Assembly (NCBI GenBank): GCA_910587355.1
Contig: CAJUKF010000048.1
Coordinates: forward strand, 1 to 20,758
DNA length: 20,758 nucleotides
From: an uncultured Muribaculaceae bacterium
GTDB lineage: Bacteria; Bacteroidota; Bacteroidia; Bacteroidales; Muribaculaceae
Direction of reading: 5' to 3'
Positions 15,060-20,758 of the stretch are shown here, piece by piece; position 1 is the first letter of the stretch; every line of letters starts with the position of its first letter. The notes under the pieces are model-generated. The model saw only the letters and a program-made list of their open reading frames with translations, was not told where the DNA came from and ran no database searches. The position numbers and the translations under genes were made by a program.

Positions 15060-15851
15060 TCATGCAAGTACAGGAGGATTTGCGAAAAGGTCGGAATAGA
15101 GAGTACAATAGCGATGCAATGTTTTTGGGGTATGGCCGCTGAATGCCTTGAACTCACGGATAAAATGCGACTGGTCGGCATATCCGCAGTCTGCAGCCAT
15201 GGCGGCATAGTTGCATGAACCGCGTTGCAAAAGCCACAAGGCTTTCTGAAATCTGACTATACGGCCATATTCTTTCGGGTTCATGCCCACTTGTTCACGA
15301 AATATCCTTTCATATTGTTTTCTGCTCAGACAAGCCTCCCGGGCCAGCCTTTCCACCGACACTTCCGGATTGCGCATAAGCATCTCTATCGAGCGGCCTG
15401 TCCGCCGGAGATTCAGTGTGGGATTTATTCTGGACAGCAGCCATTGCTCAAGCTCACGGACAGCTCCGTCATCATCGGGAGTGTCGAGTATTTTTGCTGC
15501 GACTTCATTAAGCCGTCGATTCTCAATATCGTATCCGCTGATTTCGAGGTTATAAAAAGCCGAAGGAGATGTATCGGTGAACATGCCGACAGTATGAGGA
15601 TAAAATACAGCCACTATCATATCCACATCTCCCCGCGATTGAATGTGAGCCGGAAAGTTTACCTGTCCGCTGATTGTGAACGGGCTCTGACAGCACCCGA
15701 TTTCGGGTATATACAAGGGCGTTTTGCGATGAAATATAAGCTGAGGGCATCCGATAGGAAAGGTAAGAACACTGAAAGGCTCATCGGCTTTCAGTATCCA
15801 GTAATAGCGCACATACGGGCTCAACTCCTTTCTTGGACATACGATTCTCAT
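15060..15851 (-). CDS. AraC-family transcriptional regulator
   Basis: This 263-residue protein has an N-terminal sensing domain (about 1-135, with PYVRYYWIL and FPIGCPQLIFH, of the type found in DUF6597-like regulators) and a C-terminal AraC DNA-binding domain. The first helix-turn-helix is at about 165-186 (VERLAREACLSRKQYERIF). The second is the AraC signature at about 216-241 (AADCGYADQSHFIREFKAF). The start codon overlaps the stop of the GrpB-like gene by 4 bases (ATGA), so the two are coupled. Its ligand and targets are unknown; the neighbouring CAT-like and DJ-1-like genes are the obvious candidates. The family is certain. Confidence 0.92.
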   Translation of the reverse strand: MRIVCPRKELSPYVRYYWILKADEPFSVLTFPIGCPQLIFHRKTPLYIPEIGCCQSPFTISGQVNFPAHIQSRGDVDMIVAVFYPHTVGMFTDTSPSAFYNLEISGYDIENRRLNEVAAKILDTPDDDGAVRELEQWLLSRINPTLNLRRTGRSIEMLMRNPEVSVERLAREACLSRKQYERIFREQVGMNPKEYGRIVRFQKALWLLQRGSCNYAAMAADCGYADQSHFIREFKAFSGHTPKTLHRYCTLYSDLFANPPVLA

Positions 15852-16402
15852 TTACCTTGGCGTCTGCTTAATTCCAACACATATCTCACAAAAGCCGTCT
15901 TTGCCTGCGTATACCCATCCCGATTGTTTTTACAGGCAGGCAACAACGAACATTTCAATTGTTCATACTCTTTTGCAGTTTCAGGATGGGCAATGAGATA
16001 ATCGCGAAATGCGATTTCATCATTGTCACCCGGATAATGGAAATGAATATGAAAAACTCTATCGGCATATCCTTCGGGAGTATAGCCTTTATTGAAACTG
16101 AACCGGCATTGCGCTTCCGACATACATATGTAGCCGGCCCTCTCCATGAGCACCTTCAAACGTTGCCTGTCGCCTGCGGGGTCAATCTCGACAAGGATAT
16201 CTATTATTGGCTTTGCCTGGATGCCTGGAATCGCCGTACTGCCGATATGACTGAGAGTCGGAGAATATTCTGCGAGCAACGCGGAGAGATTCTGTATCTC
16301 TTCTTTCGCCCACACCTCCCATAGTGGAGACCATGAAGCCAGTACTATGGGAAACAGTTGCCACAATTCGGCCAAAGTCATGTCCTTAAGAGGCTTATTC
16401 AT
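15848..16402 (-). CDS. GrpB-family (UPF0157) nucleotidyltransferase-like protein
   Basis: This 184-residue protein has the GrpB/UPF0157 core: HIGSTAIPGIQAKPIIDILV (52-71), the GS-x-D-type nucleotidyltransferase motif, followed by FHIHFH and RDYLIAHPETAKEYEQLK. The N-terminal DMTLAELWQLFPI stretch fits the Bacteroidota branch as I remember it. The fold belongs to the nucleotidyltransferase superfamily, but the reaction is not established for the family. It overlaps the araC-like gene by 4 bases and lies 43 bases after the TfoX-like gene. The family is sure; the function is unknown. Confidence 0.88.
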   Translation of the reverse strand: MNKPLKDMTLAELWQLFPIVLASWSPLWEVWAKEEIQNLSALLAEYSPTLSHIGSTAIPGIQAKPIIDILVEIDPAGDRQRLKVLMERAGYICMSEAQCRFSFNKGYTPEGYADRVFHIHFHYPGDNDEIAFRDYLIAHPETAKEYEQLKCSLLPACKNNRDGYTQAKTAFVRYVLELSRRQGK

Positions 16403-16445
16403 GCATCAATCCTATATTAATCGGGCGCCGGTCATCCCGGCAAGG

Positions 16446-16760
16446 TTATTTCTTTCTGGATTTCGGAAACGGGAGTTCTTCCCATAATGCCCTTATTACC
16501 TTTAAGGTTTTCTGCCTGTCGTGGAAATCAAGGATATAGCCTTCTTTTGCCCCTTTGTAGGCACAGCCGGTCTCAGCATCAGCCATCAAACCGGCAATAC
16601 ACGGCAGCTTTTTGACAAAGGCGATGTTGTCGCATGCAGTTATTACACATTTGTCATTTACATAGATGACGTACTCTCCCATCATTTTACGGGAACGCAC
16701 TTCTCCAAGCGGAGCGAGTACCTCACATACAAACTCTATGAAATCGGCAGAACAGGACAT
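16446..16760 (-). CDS. TfoX N-terminal domain protein
   Basis: This 104-residue protein consists only of a TfoX/Sxy N-terminal domain. The features are FVCEVLAPLGEVRSRKMMGEY (with the conserved R-x-M-x-G turn), a YVNDKCVITACDN strand pair, AFVKKLP, YKGAKEGY and ILDF, ending in helix TLKVIRALWEELPFP. Sxy/TfoX control competence genes in Haemophilus and Vibrio. The short single-domain relatives in Bacteroidota are uncharacterised and should not be called competence regulators without evidence. It begins 9 nt after the stop of the DJ-1-like gene, so it is co-transcribed with it. Confidence 0.82.
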   Translation of the reverse strand: MSCSADFIEFVCEVLAPLGEVRSRKMMGEYVIYVNDKCVITACDNIAFVKKLPCIAGLMADAETGCAYKGAKEGYILDFHDRQKTLKVIRALWEELPFPKSRKK

Positions 16761-16769
16761 ATCTCAATC

Positions 16770-17375
16770 TTAGGAGAAGAGTGCGCAAAAACCTTGTTTA
16801 TTGAACTGATAATACATCTCGACTCGCTCAGGCGTGTCGTTTTCAAGGAGTAAAAGCAATTCTTTTGCAAATTCGAGGGTTGCGGAGCCGTTTGCCGTGA
16901 CTATATTCCTGTCGCTCACCGCCTGCGCATTGACATATCCGTCACAATTAGTGTAATTCTCGCCACCCCATTGTTTCAGTTGTTCAAGGCCGTTGCCTGT
17001 GTGTCTTACATGATTGAGGAAACCGCACTTCGCCATAAACGAGGCGCCATTGCAGATTGCTCCCACAACCTTGCCTTTTTCAAGGGCATGCCTGATTATC
17101 GGCACTACTCTCTCTGCCAACGGAGTGCTCCATCCGAAACCACCGACAAGCACAATGGCCGCATAATCATCGGGGATGGTCTCAAAAGAATAATCGGGCA
17201 ACGTCTGGAAGCCGCTAATCGATTTTACCGGCTCCAGAGTCGATGCCACAACCTTATTGACGTATTTAGGATTCTCTTTCAGCGCAAACTCATCGGAAGC
17301 AATCGCCTGTGAGAGATAGACGGCTTCATGCGCAGCATAATCCGGCAGAAGTATGTATAAAATTTCGTTACTCAT
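16770..17375 (-). CDS. DJ-1/PfpI family protein
   Basis: This 201-residue protein of the glutamine amidotransferase-like DJ-1/PfpI superfamily shows the nucleophile elbow VGAICNGASF with Cys108. Glu17 (AAHEAVYL) is at the place of the acidic residue next to the reactive cysteine, and IVLVGGFGW (74-82) is also conserved. Members are stress proteins, glyoxalases, deglycases or chaperones; the precise activity cannot be told. It is the first gene of the minus-strand cluster. A minus-strand TATTTTTG (17394-17401) 18 bases before the ATG could be a -7 element. Confidence 0.87.
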   Translation of the reverse strand: MSNEILYILLPDYAAHEAVYLSQAIASDEFALKENPKYVNKVVASTLEPVKSISGFQTLPDYSFETIPDDYAAIVLVGGFGWSTPLAERVVPIIRHALEKGKVVGAICNGASFMAKCGFLNHVRHTGNGLEQLKQWGGENYTNCDGYVNAQAVSDRNIVTANGSATLEFAKELLLLLENDTPERVEMYYQFNKQGFCALFS

Positions 17376-17393
17376 AATCTTTCTTTTTCTTTA

Positions 17394-17401
17394 CAAAAAT
17401 A
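17394..17401 (-). promoter_or_regulatory. Candidate -7 element for the DJ-1/TfoX/GrpB/AraC cluster
   Basis: Minus-strand TATTTTTG fits TAnnTTTG and is the same octamer as the one before the tricorn operon. No TTTG is found at -33, so support is partial. Confidence 0.35.
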
Positions 17402-17477
17402 CACATAAATATTGAATCGTTACATACCCAGGCATCTCAATACATTAAACAAATCTCTATCAAGGCATAATAAATTC

Positions 17478-17509
17478 TTTTATCATACAAAGGATTTTAG
17501 TTAAATTTG
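17478..17509 (+). promoter_or_regulatory. Promoter for the rhodanese/SanA operon
   Basis: TAAATTTG (17502-17509) is an exact match to TAnnTTTG. A TTTT (17478-17481), one mismatch from TTTG, stands 20 bases upstream, giving the right spacing. The predicted transcript would have a leader of about 110 bases before the ATG at 17625. This is the best promoter match in the window. The divergent gap 17376-17624 holds no gene that I can see. Confidence 0.6.
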
Positions 17510-17624
17510 CATCACTCCAACGAAAGACTCAGACTCCGATTGTCGTTTTCCCCTTCTCTAAGAAATAGTCTTTTTGCGGTCTGTTTTTGGAGAATATTAT
17601 AAGATGATAAAACTACATTTAATA

Positions 17625-18302
17625 ATGAAAAACAAAGTCTTATACTTTATAATTATGGTTATGTGTGCTGTGCAAGCTTCAGGCTGCAGTCATAATGACA
17701 GTATCGTATCGGTTTCAGTTTCGGTATTTGAAAAAGAGATGATGTCTGACTCAGTGCAATTGCTTGATGTACGCACTCCTGAAGAATATGCCGAGGGACA
17801 TATAAATGGAGCTACAAACATCAACGTCCAGTCCGATAATTTCCGGGAAATGGCTGTAAGGGAACTATCCAAGGATTCGACTGTACTTGTTTATTGCCGA
17901 AGCGGCAGACGTTCATTAACGGCCGCAGAAATACTGATTAAGCTGGGATATAAGGTGGTTAACCTTAAAGGAGGTATCATCGATTGGAAAGAAAACGGTC
18001 GTTCTGTGACAGATTCCAAAATCGCCGGAGTATATGAAGACGGCAATGACGGTTCCACACTCGTCCTGCGCCAGAAGAATAGCAAAATTTATCAAGTTGA
18101 AATCAGTCTGTTCAGACTTACTCAATTAGATGGAGTGGGCAAGCCGAATGGTAATAGCCTGACATTCTCCGCCATTGATAGTTCCGGCGAACCTATTTGT
18201 GGAGAAGTTCTCATTAAGGGAAATACCGCGAGACTTCTAATAACTACATCCACGTGGAAATATCTGCCCGAAGGAACCGCCTTTACTTTTGAACGGAAAT
18301 GA
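17625..18302 (+). CDS. Rhodanese-domain lipoprotein with C-terminal beta domain
   Basis: Starting at the ATG of MKNKVLYF, this 225-residue protein has a lipoprotein signal with lipobox ASGC (Cys21). A complete rhodanese domain follows: LLDVRTPEEYAEGHINGATN and the active loop VYCRSGRRS with catalytic Cys91, closing with GYKVVNLKGGIIDW. Residues ~135-225 form a separate beta-rich domain (GVYEDGNDGSTLVL, TWKYLPEGTAFTFER) that I cannot name. Rhodaneses carry sulfane sulfur; lipid-anchored versions occur in Bacteroidota envelopes. Upstream in-frame ATGs (17574, 17604) would spoil the lipoprotein signal. The stop overlaps the next gene by 4 bases (ATGA), so the pair is coupled. The rhodanese part is sure. 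Confidence 0.88.
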   Translation: MKNKVLYFIIMVMCAVQASGCSHNDSIVSVSVSVFEKEMMSDSVQLLDVRTPEEYAEGHINGATNINVQSDNFREMAVRELSKDSTVLVYCRSGRRSLTAAEILIKLGYKVVNLKGGIIDWKENGRSVTDSKIAGVYEDGNDGSTLVLRQKNSKIYQVEISLFRLTQLDGVGKPNGNSLTFSAIDSSGEPICGEVLIKGNTARLLITTSTWKYLPEGTAFTFERK

Positions 18303-19366
18303 AAGCGAAAGTGCTGTTCAAACGAATATCAGCGAGCCTCGGAGCATTTGTTTTGCTTATAGTGGCTTTTACGATTTATGCAAATGTCAAAGTAGTGAAC
18401 GCATCCTATGGCAAAATTTTTATTTCGGTGGATTCTATCCCATACAATAAAGTGGCCCTGCTGCTTGGGACCAATCCGCTTAACAGATGGGGACGTCCGA
18501 ATTCATATTTTACAAATAGAATCAATACGGCGGCAGCTCTATATCATGCAGGCAAAGTAGACTTCATCATTGCAAGCGGCGACAATCACACAAAGCGATA
18601 CGATGAACCCTCAGCCATGCGCGACTCTCTGATAGCCCACGGAGTGCCGGAAGAGAGAATCTTACTCGATTTCGCCGGATTCAGAACTCTTGATTCAGTA
18701 GTAAGGGCAAAAGAGATATTCGGATGTGATTCCATTACCATAATCTCACAGGCCGACCACAACGCAAGAGCCCTGTATCTGGCTGAAGCCTACGGCATCA
18801 ACGCCGTTGCAATATCCGCACCGCTGCGTGCGGGAAGATGGGTAAGGATAAGGCTCGCCTTACGCGAGTGGCTTGCACGCGACAAAATGCTGCTCGACAT
18901 ATGGTGTGACAAACAGCCTCATTTTCTTGGCGAAAAAATAGAAATTCCTGAACTTGTTCAACAGAAAAGTTATTCCACCGCATCAGGGATGACCATTAAG
19001 ATTGTAGAGCCGGAATTTATTAATGCGCCTTTCGATTCCTTGACAGTTGAGTTCACCAACAGCCGTAAAGAAGAAGGCATGACCGGGGAATGGTTCAAAA
19101 TTGAGAAACTATCTTCCGGGGGCATTTGGGAAGAAATGCCGATAGACCGAAAATATGAAAACGAGCATGGTGAAGTCTCGGTAATGTTCAATGCAATTGG
19201 CTGGATTGTCGAGCCCCGCAACACTCTACGGCTTACTGTCAGACCGTGGTTCTACAAACAGGATAGGCAATCAGGCACCTATCGTCTTGCCAAAACATTT
19301 CATTACCCTCCATATCCGACAAAACTCAAAAGCGATACCGCATATGTTGAATTTCAAATCAGATAA
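18299..19366 (+). CDS. SanA/YdcF (DUF218) membrane protein fused to an Ig-like domain
   Basis: This 355-residue protein has one N-terminal transmembrane anchor (~9-29). A DUF218 domain of the SanA type follows (~50-205): ALLLGTNPLNRWGRPNSYF, FIIASGDNH, EERILLDFAGFRTLDSVVRAKE and ITIISQADHNARALYLAE. SanA relatives act in envelope barrier function; the domain is thought to bind a polar envelope substrate. The C-terminal ~125 residues (231-355: EWFKIEKLSSGGIWEEMP, SGTYRLAK, AYVEFQI) look like the bacterial Ig-like domain seen in other Bacteroidota envelope proteins. SanA itself is about 240 residues and lacks this part. It overlaps the rhodanese gene by 4 bases. No clear terminator is seen in 19367-19466. 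The fusion is direct observation; the function is inferred. Confidence 0.85.
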   Translation: MKAKVLFKRISASLGAFVLLIVAFTIYANVKVVNASYGKIFISVDSIPYNKVALLLGTNPLNRWGRPNSYFTNRINTAAALYHAGKVDFIIASGDNHTKRYDEPSAMRDSLIAHGVPEERILLDFAGFRTLDSVVRAKEIFGCDSITIISQADHNARALYLAEAYGINAVAISAPLRAGRWVRIRLALREWLARDKMLLDIWCDKQPHFLGEKIEIPELVQQKSYSTASGMTIKIVEPEFINAPFDSLTVEFTNSRKEEGMTGEWFKIEKLSSGGIWEEMPIDRKYENEHGEVSVMFNAIGWIVEPRNTLRLTVRPWFYKQDRQSGTYRLAKTFHYPPYPTKLKSDTAYVEFQIR

Positions 19367-19466
19367 TCGGGTATATTACCGGCCTTCGCTCTTACCGGAG
19401 TATGGTTTGTATGAATGAATACCGTCCCCTATCTCTCCTCTACAATTATAACGACCGGCTATAGTC

Positions 19467-20636
19467 TTACATCTCACTTTTAGGGTTGATATCGCCAAGA
19501 AACCCTTTCTTCGCTTTTGCTCCCATAGCGGCGAGTTTCTCAGCTCGCGAGACAAGATTACCTGGACCGGCAGTAAGTTTGCGGAACGCATCGTTCCAGC
19601 TCTGGTGAGCCGTGGAGAGCGATTTATCGATTTTCTCCATATCGTCGAGGAAGCCGCGGAATTTATCAAGCATCTTTCCTGCCTCGTCGGCAATGGCTAT
19701 GGCGTTGCGGTTCTGCTTGTCGTGCCGCCACATCTGCTCAATAAGTTTTACGATTGACATAAGATGAGCCGGAGAAATTATGAGTACTCCGGCATCGAAA
19801 GCCGTCTCCCAAAGCTTAGGGTCGAGGTCCATGGCAGCCAGAAACGCACCCTCGTTGGGAATGAACATTAGCACATAGTCAAGGCGCGCATCCGTGCCGA
19901 TTACTTCCTGATACGACTTACCCTTCAGTTCGGCGACATGCTTGCGGACGGACGCGATATGGAGAGCGGCGGCCGACGAACGCTCTTTTTCGTCATCGGC
20001 ACCGAGCATATCGAGATAAGAAGTAAGCGACACCTTGGAGTCAATCACTATTTTGCGTCCTTCGGTATAATTGATTATCACATCTGGACGCAGGCGCCGT
20101 CCGCTGTCATCGGTCACACTCTGCTGTACCTGATACTCATAGCCGCGTCGAAGTCCGGCACGCTCAAGAATGTTGTCGAGAATCATTTCGCCCCAGTCGC
20201 CCTGCATACGGGAGTTGCCCTGCAAGGCATCGCGGAGGCGGCGGGTCTCGCTGCCTATGATACGGTTCAAGTCGATGAGCTCGCGCACACGTTCGCCGAG
20301 AGCAAAGCGTTCGCGCGCCTCACGGGAATAGGCATCGCTGACTGTCCGGCGAAAATTATCTATATCCTCCTTCATCGGAGCGAGTACTTCTGCGAGACCG
20401 GCATGATTCTGACGGCGCAGGCGTTCGGCATTGTCGGCAAGCGATTTGGTGGCGAGGTCGGCAAAGCGACGCTCCGCTTCGGCATTGATACGCTCGAAAT
20501 CCTTTCGCTGGTTTTCGAGATTGTCACCGGCCACGCGCAACCGCTCTTCAAGCCTGATATTATGAGACTTAAGGACGAAAATATAAACTATTGCCGCAAT
20601 AAGCGCTAAGGCAAGAAAAAATACAATAAGATTCAT
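19467..20636 (-). CDS. rmuC: RmuC-family DNA recombination protein
   Basis: Using the ATG at 20636, this 389-residue protein has an N-terminal membrane anchor (2-22) and a long coiled coil (~25-120). The RmuC nuclease-like domain follows: GNSRMQGDWGEMILDNILE (140-158), RPDVIINY and IVIDSKVSL (197-205) with Asp185, Asp199 and Lys201 of a PD-(D/E)xK core, then FIPNEGAFLAAM. RmuC limits recombination at inverted repeats and has been linked to anti-mobile-element defence. The longer reading from 20729 would overlap the tRNA and put the membrane segment inside the protein, so it is rejected. Only ~20 bases separate the start from the tRNA terminator, leaving little room for a promoter of its own. 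Very confident on family. Confidence 0.94.
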   Translation of the reverse strand: MNLIVFFLALALIAAIVYIFVLKSHNIRLEERLRVAGDNLENQRKDFERINAEAERRFADLATKSLADNAERLRRQNHAGLAEVLAPMKEDIDNFRRTVSDAYSREARERFALGERVRELIDLNRIIGSETRRLRDALQGNSRMQGDWGEMILDNILERAGLRRGYEYQVQQSVTDDSGRRLRPDVIINYTEGRKIVIDSKVSLTSYLDMLGADDEKERSSAAALHIASVRKHVAELKGKSYQEVIGTDARLDYVLMFIPNEGAFLAAMDLDPKLWETAFDAGVLIISPAHLMSIVKLIEQMWRHDKQNRNAIAIADEAGKMLDKFRGFLDDMEKIDKSLSTAHQSWNDAFRKLTAGPGNLVSRAEKLAAMGAKAKKGFLGDINPKSEM

Positions 20637-20656
20637 TTCAAAAAGGATGAGATAAC

Positions 20657-20701
20657 AAAAAAATCTCGCAAGCATTGGAATCAATCGCTTACGAGATTTT
20701 T
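20657..20701 (-). terminator. Terminator of the tRNA-Leu transcript
   Basis: On the minus strand the arms are AAATCTCGTAAGC and GCTTGCGAGATTT, with one G-T wobble pair. Further pairing ATTG/CAAT closes the hairpin on a 4-base loop, and a run of seven T follows. It begins directly after the CCA end of the tRNA and ends about 20 bases before rmuC. Confidence 0.85.
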
Positions 20702-20758
20702 TGGTGTCCGAGATGAGATTCGAACTCACACAGCATTTCTGCCACTACCCCCTCAAAG
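20702..20758 (-). tRNA. tRNA-Leu (anticodon GAG), 3' part only
   Basis: The minus strand shows the 3' two-thirds of a class II tRNA. It includes the anticodon loop region with TTGAGGG, the anticodon-stem 3' arm, a long variable arm (TGGCAGAAATGCTG), the T arm GTGAG-TTCGAAT-CTCAT, the acceptor strand CTCGGAC, discriminator A and an encoded CCA end. GAG placed centrally in the loop and the long variable arm indicate leucine. The 5' part lies beyond the window. Confidence 0.88.

Noticed and set aside
15225..16001. 258-codon open frame on the plus strand opposite araC and grpB-like genes
   Set aside because: It spans the overlap of two recognisable minus-strand genes and has no family features.
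17574..17624. Upstream in-frame ATGs (17574, 17604) for the rhodanese lipoprotein
   Set aside because: They add residues before a complete lipoprotein signal that begins at 17625 with lysines and ends in ASGC.
19367..19466. Possible terminator between the SanA-Ig gene and rmuC
   Set aside because: Only short CCGG and interrupted CGG/CCG pairings were found, without a T-run; not enough to call.
19938..20609. 223-codon open frame on the plus strand opposite rmuC
   Set aside because: Antisense shadow produced by GC-rich third positions of rmuC.
20637..20729. N-terminal extension of the RmuC reading frame by 31 codons
   Set aside because: It runs through the tRNA terminator into the tRNA gene and would bury the membrane anchor; the ATG at 20636 gives the normal RmuC N-terminus.

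Overview
The window looks like chromosomal DNA of a gut Bacteroidota bacterium, most likely Bacteroidales and perhaps Muribaculaceae-like. The reasons are: start codons mostly without Shine-Dalgarno sequences but with A/T-rich upstream DNA; at least one upstream match to the Bacteroidota -7 element TAnnTTTG; a secreted enzyme with a type IX-like C-terminal sorting segment; a GH92 mannosidase lipoprotein; a tricorn-type peptidase; and a short-form ECF sigma/anti-sigma pair. The family-level placement is inference. By eye, the left 2.9 kb is more AT-rich than the 3-13 kb core.

Left edge (1-2735, minus strand): a tightly packed five-gene operon encodes, in order of transcription, a small exported His/Cys-rich protein with a winged-helix-like C-terminus, an ECF sigma factor, a one-pass membrane protein in the anti-sigma position, a Spy/CpxP-like periplasmic protein and an exported alpha/beta-hydrolase. 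It ends in a strong terminator at 59-85. Just beyond that terminator, running out of the window, minus-strand positions 49 to 1 read like the 5' end of a group IIC intron, a class known to insert next to terminators.

Middle (3032-13000): a minus-strand operon carries a tricorn-like peptidase, a BadF/NagK-type sugar kinase and a GH92 alpha-mannosidase lipoprotein, fitting glycan/glycopeptide breakdown in the envelope. Divergent from it, aspT-aspD encode an aspartate:alanine exchanger and aspartate 4-decarboxylase. Together these form a proton-consuming, potential-generating cycle. pncB (nicotinate phosphoribosyltransferase) follows after a terminator.

Right part (14378-17375, minus): five small genes encode a DJ-1/PfpI protein, a TfoX N-domain protein, a GrpB-family protein, an AraC regulator and a CAT-like acyltransferase. 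They form a compact accessory-looking cluster. Divergent from it (17625-19366, plus) are two overlapping genes: a rhodanese lipoprotein with an extra C-terminal beta domain, and a membrane-anchored SanA/YdcF protein fused to an Ig-like domain.

Right edge: rmuC lies on the minus strand directly downstream of a partial tRNA-Leu(GAG) and its terminator. The least described pieces are the five-gene sigma operon, the rhodanese/SanA-Ig pair and the intron edge. No CRISPR array, phage gene or complete insertion sequence was seen.
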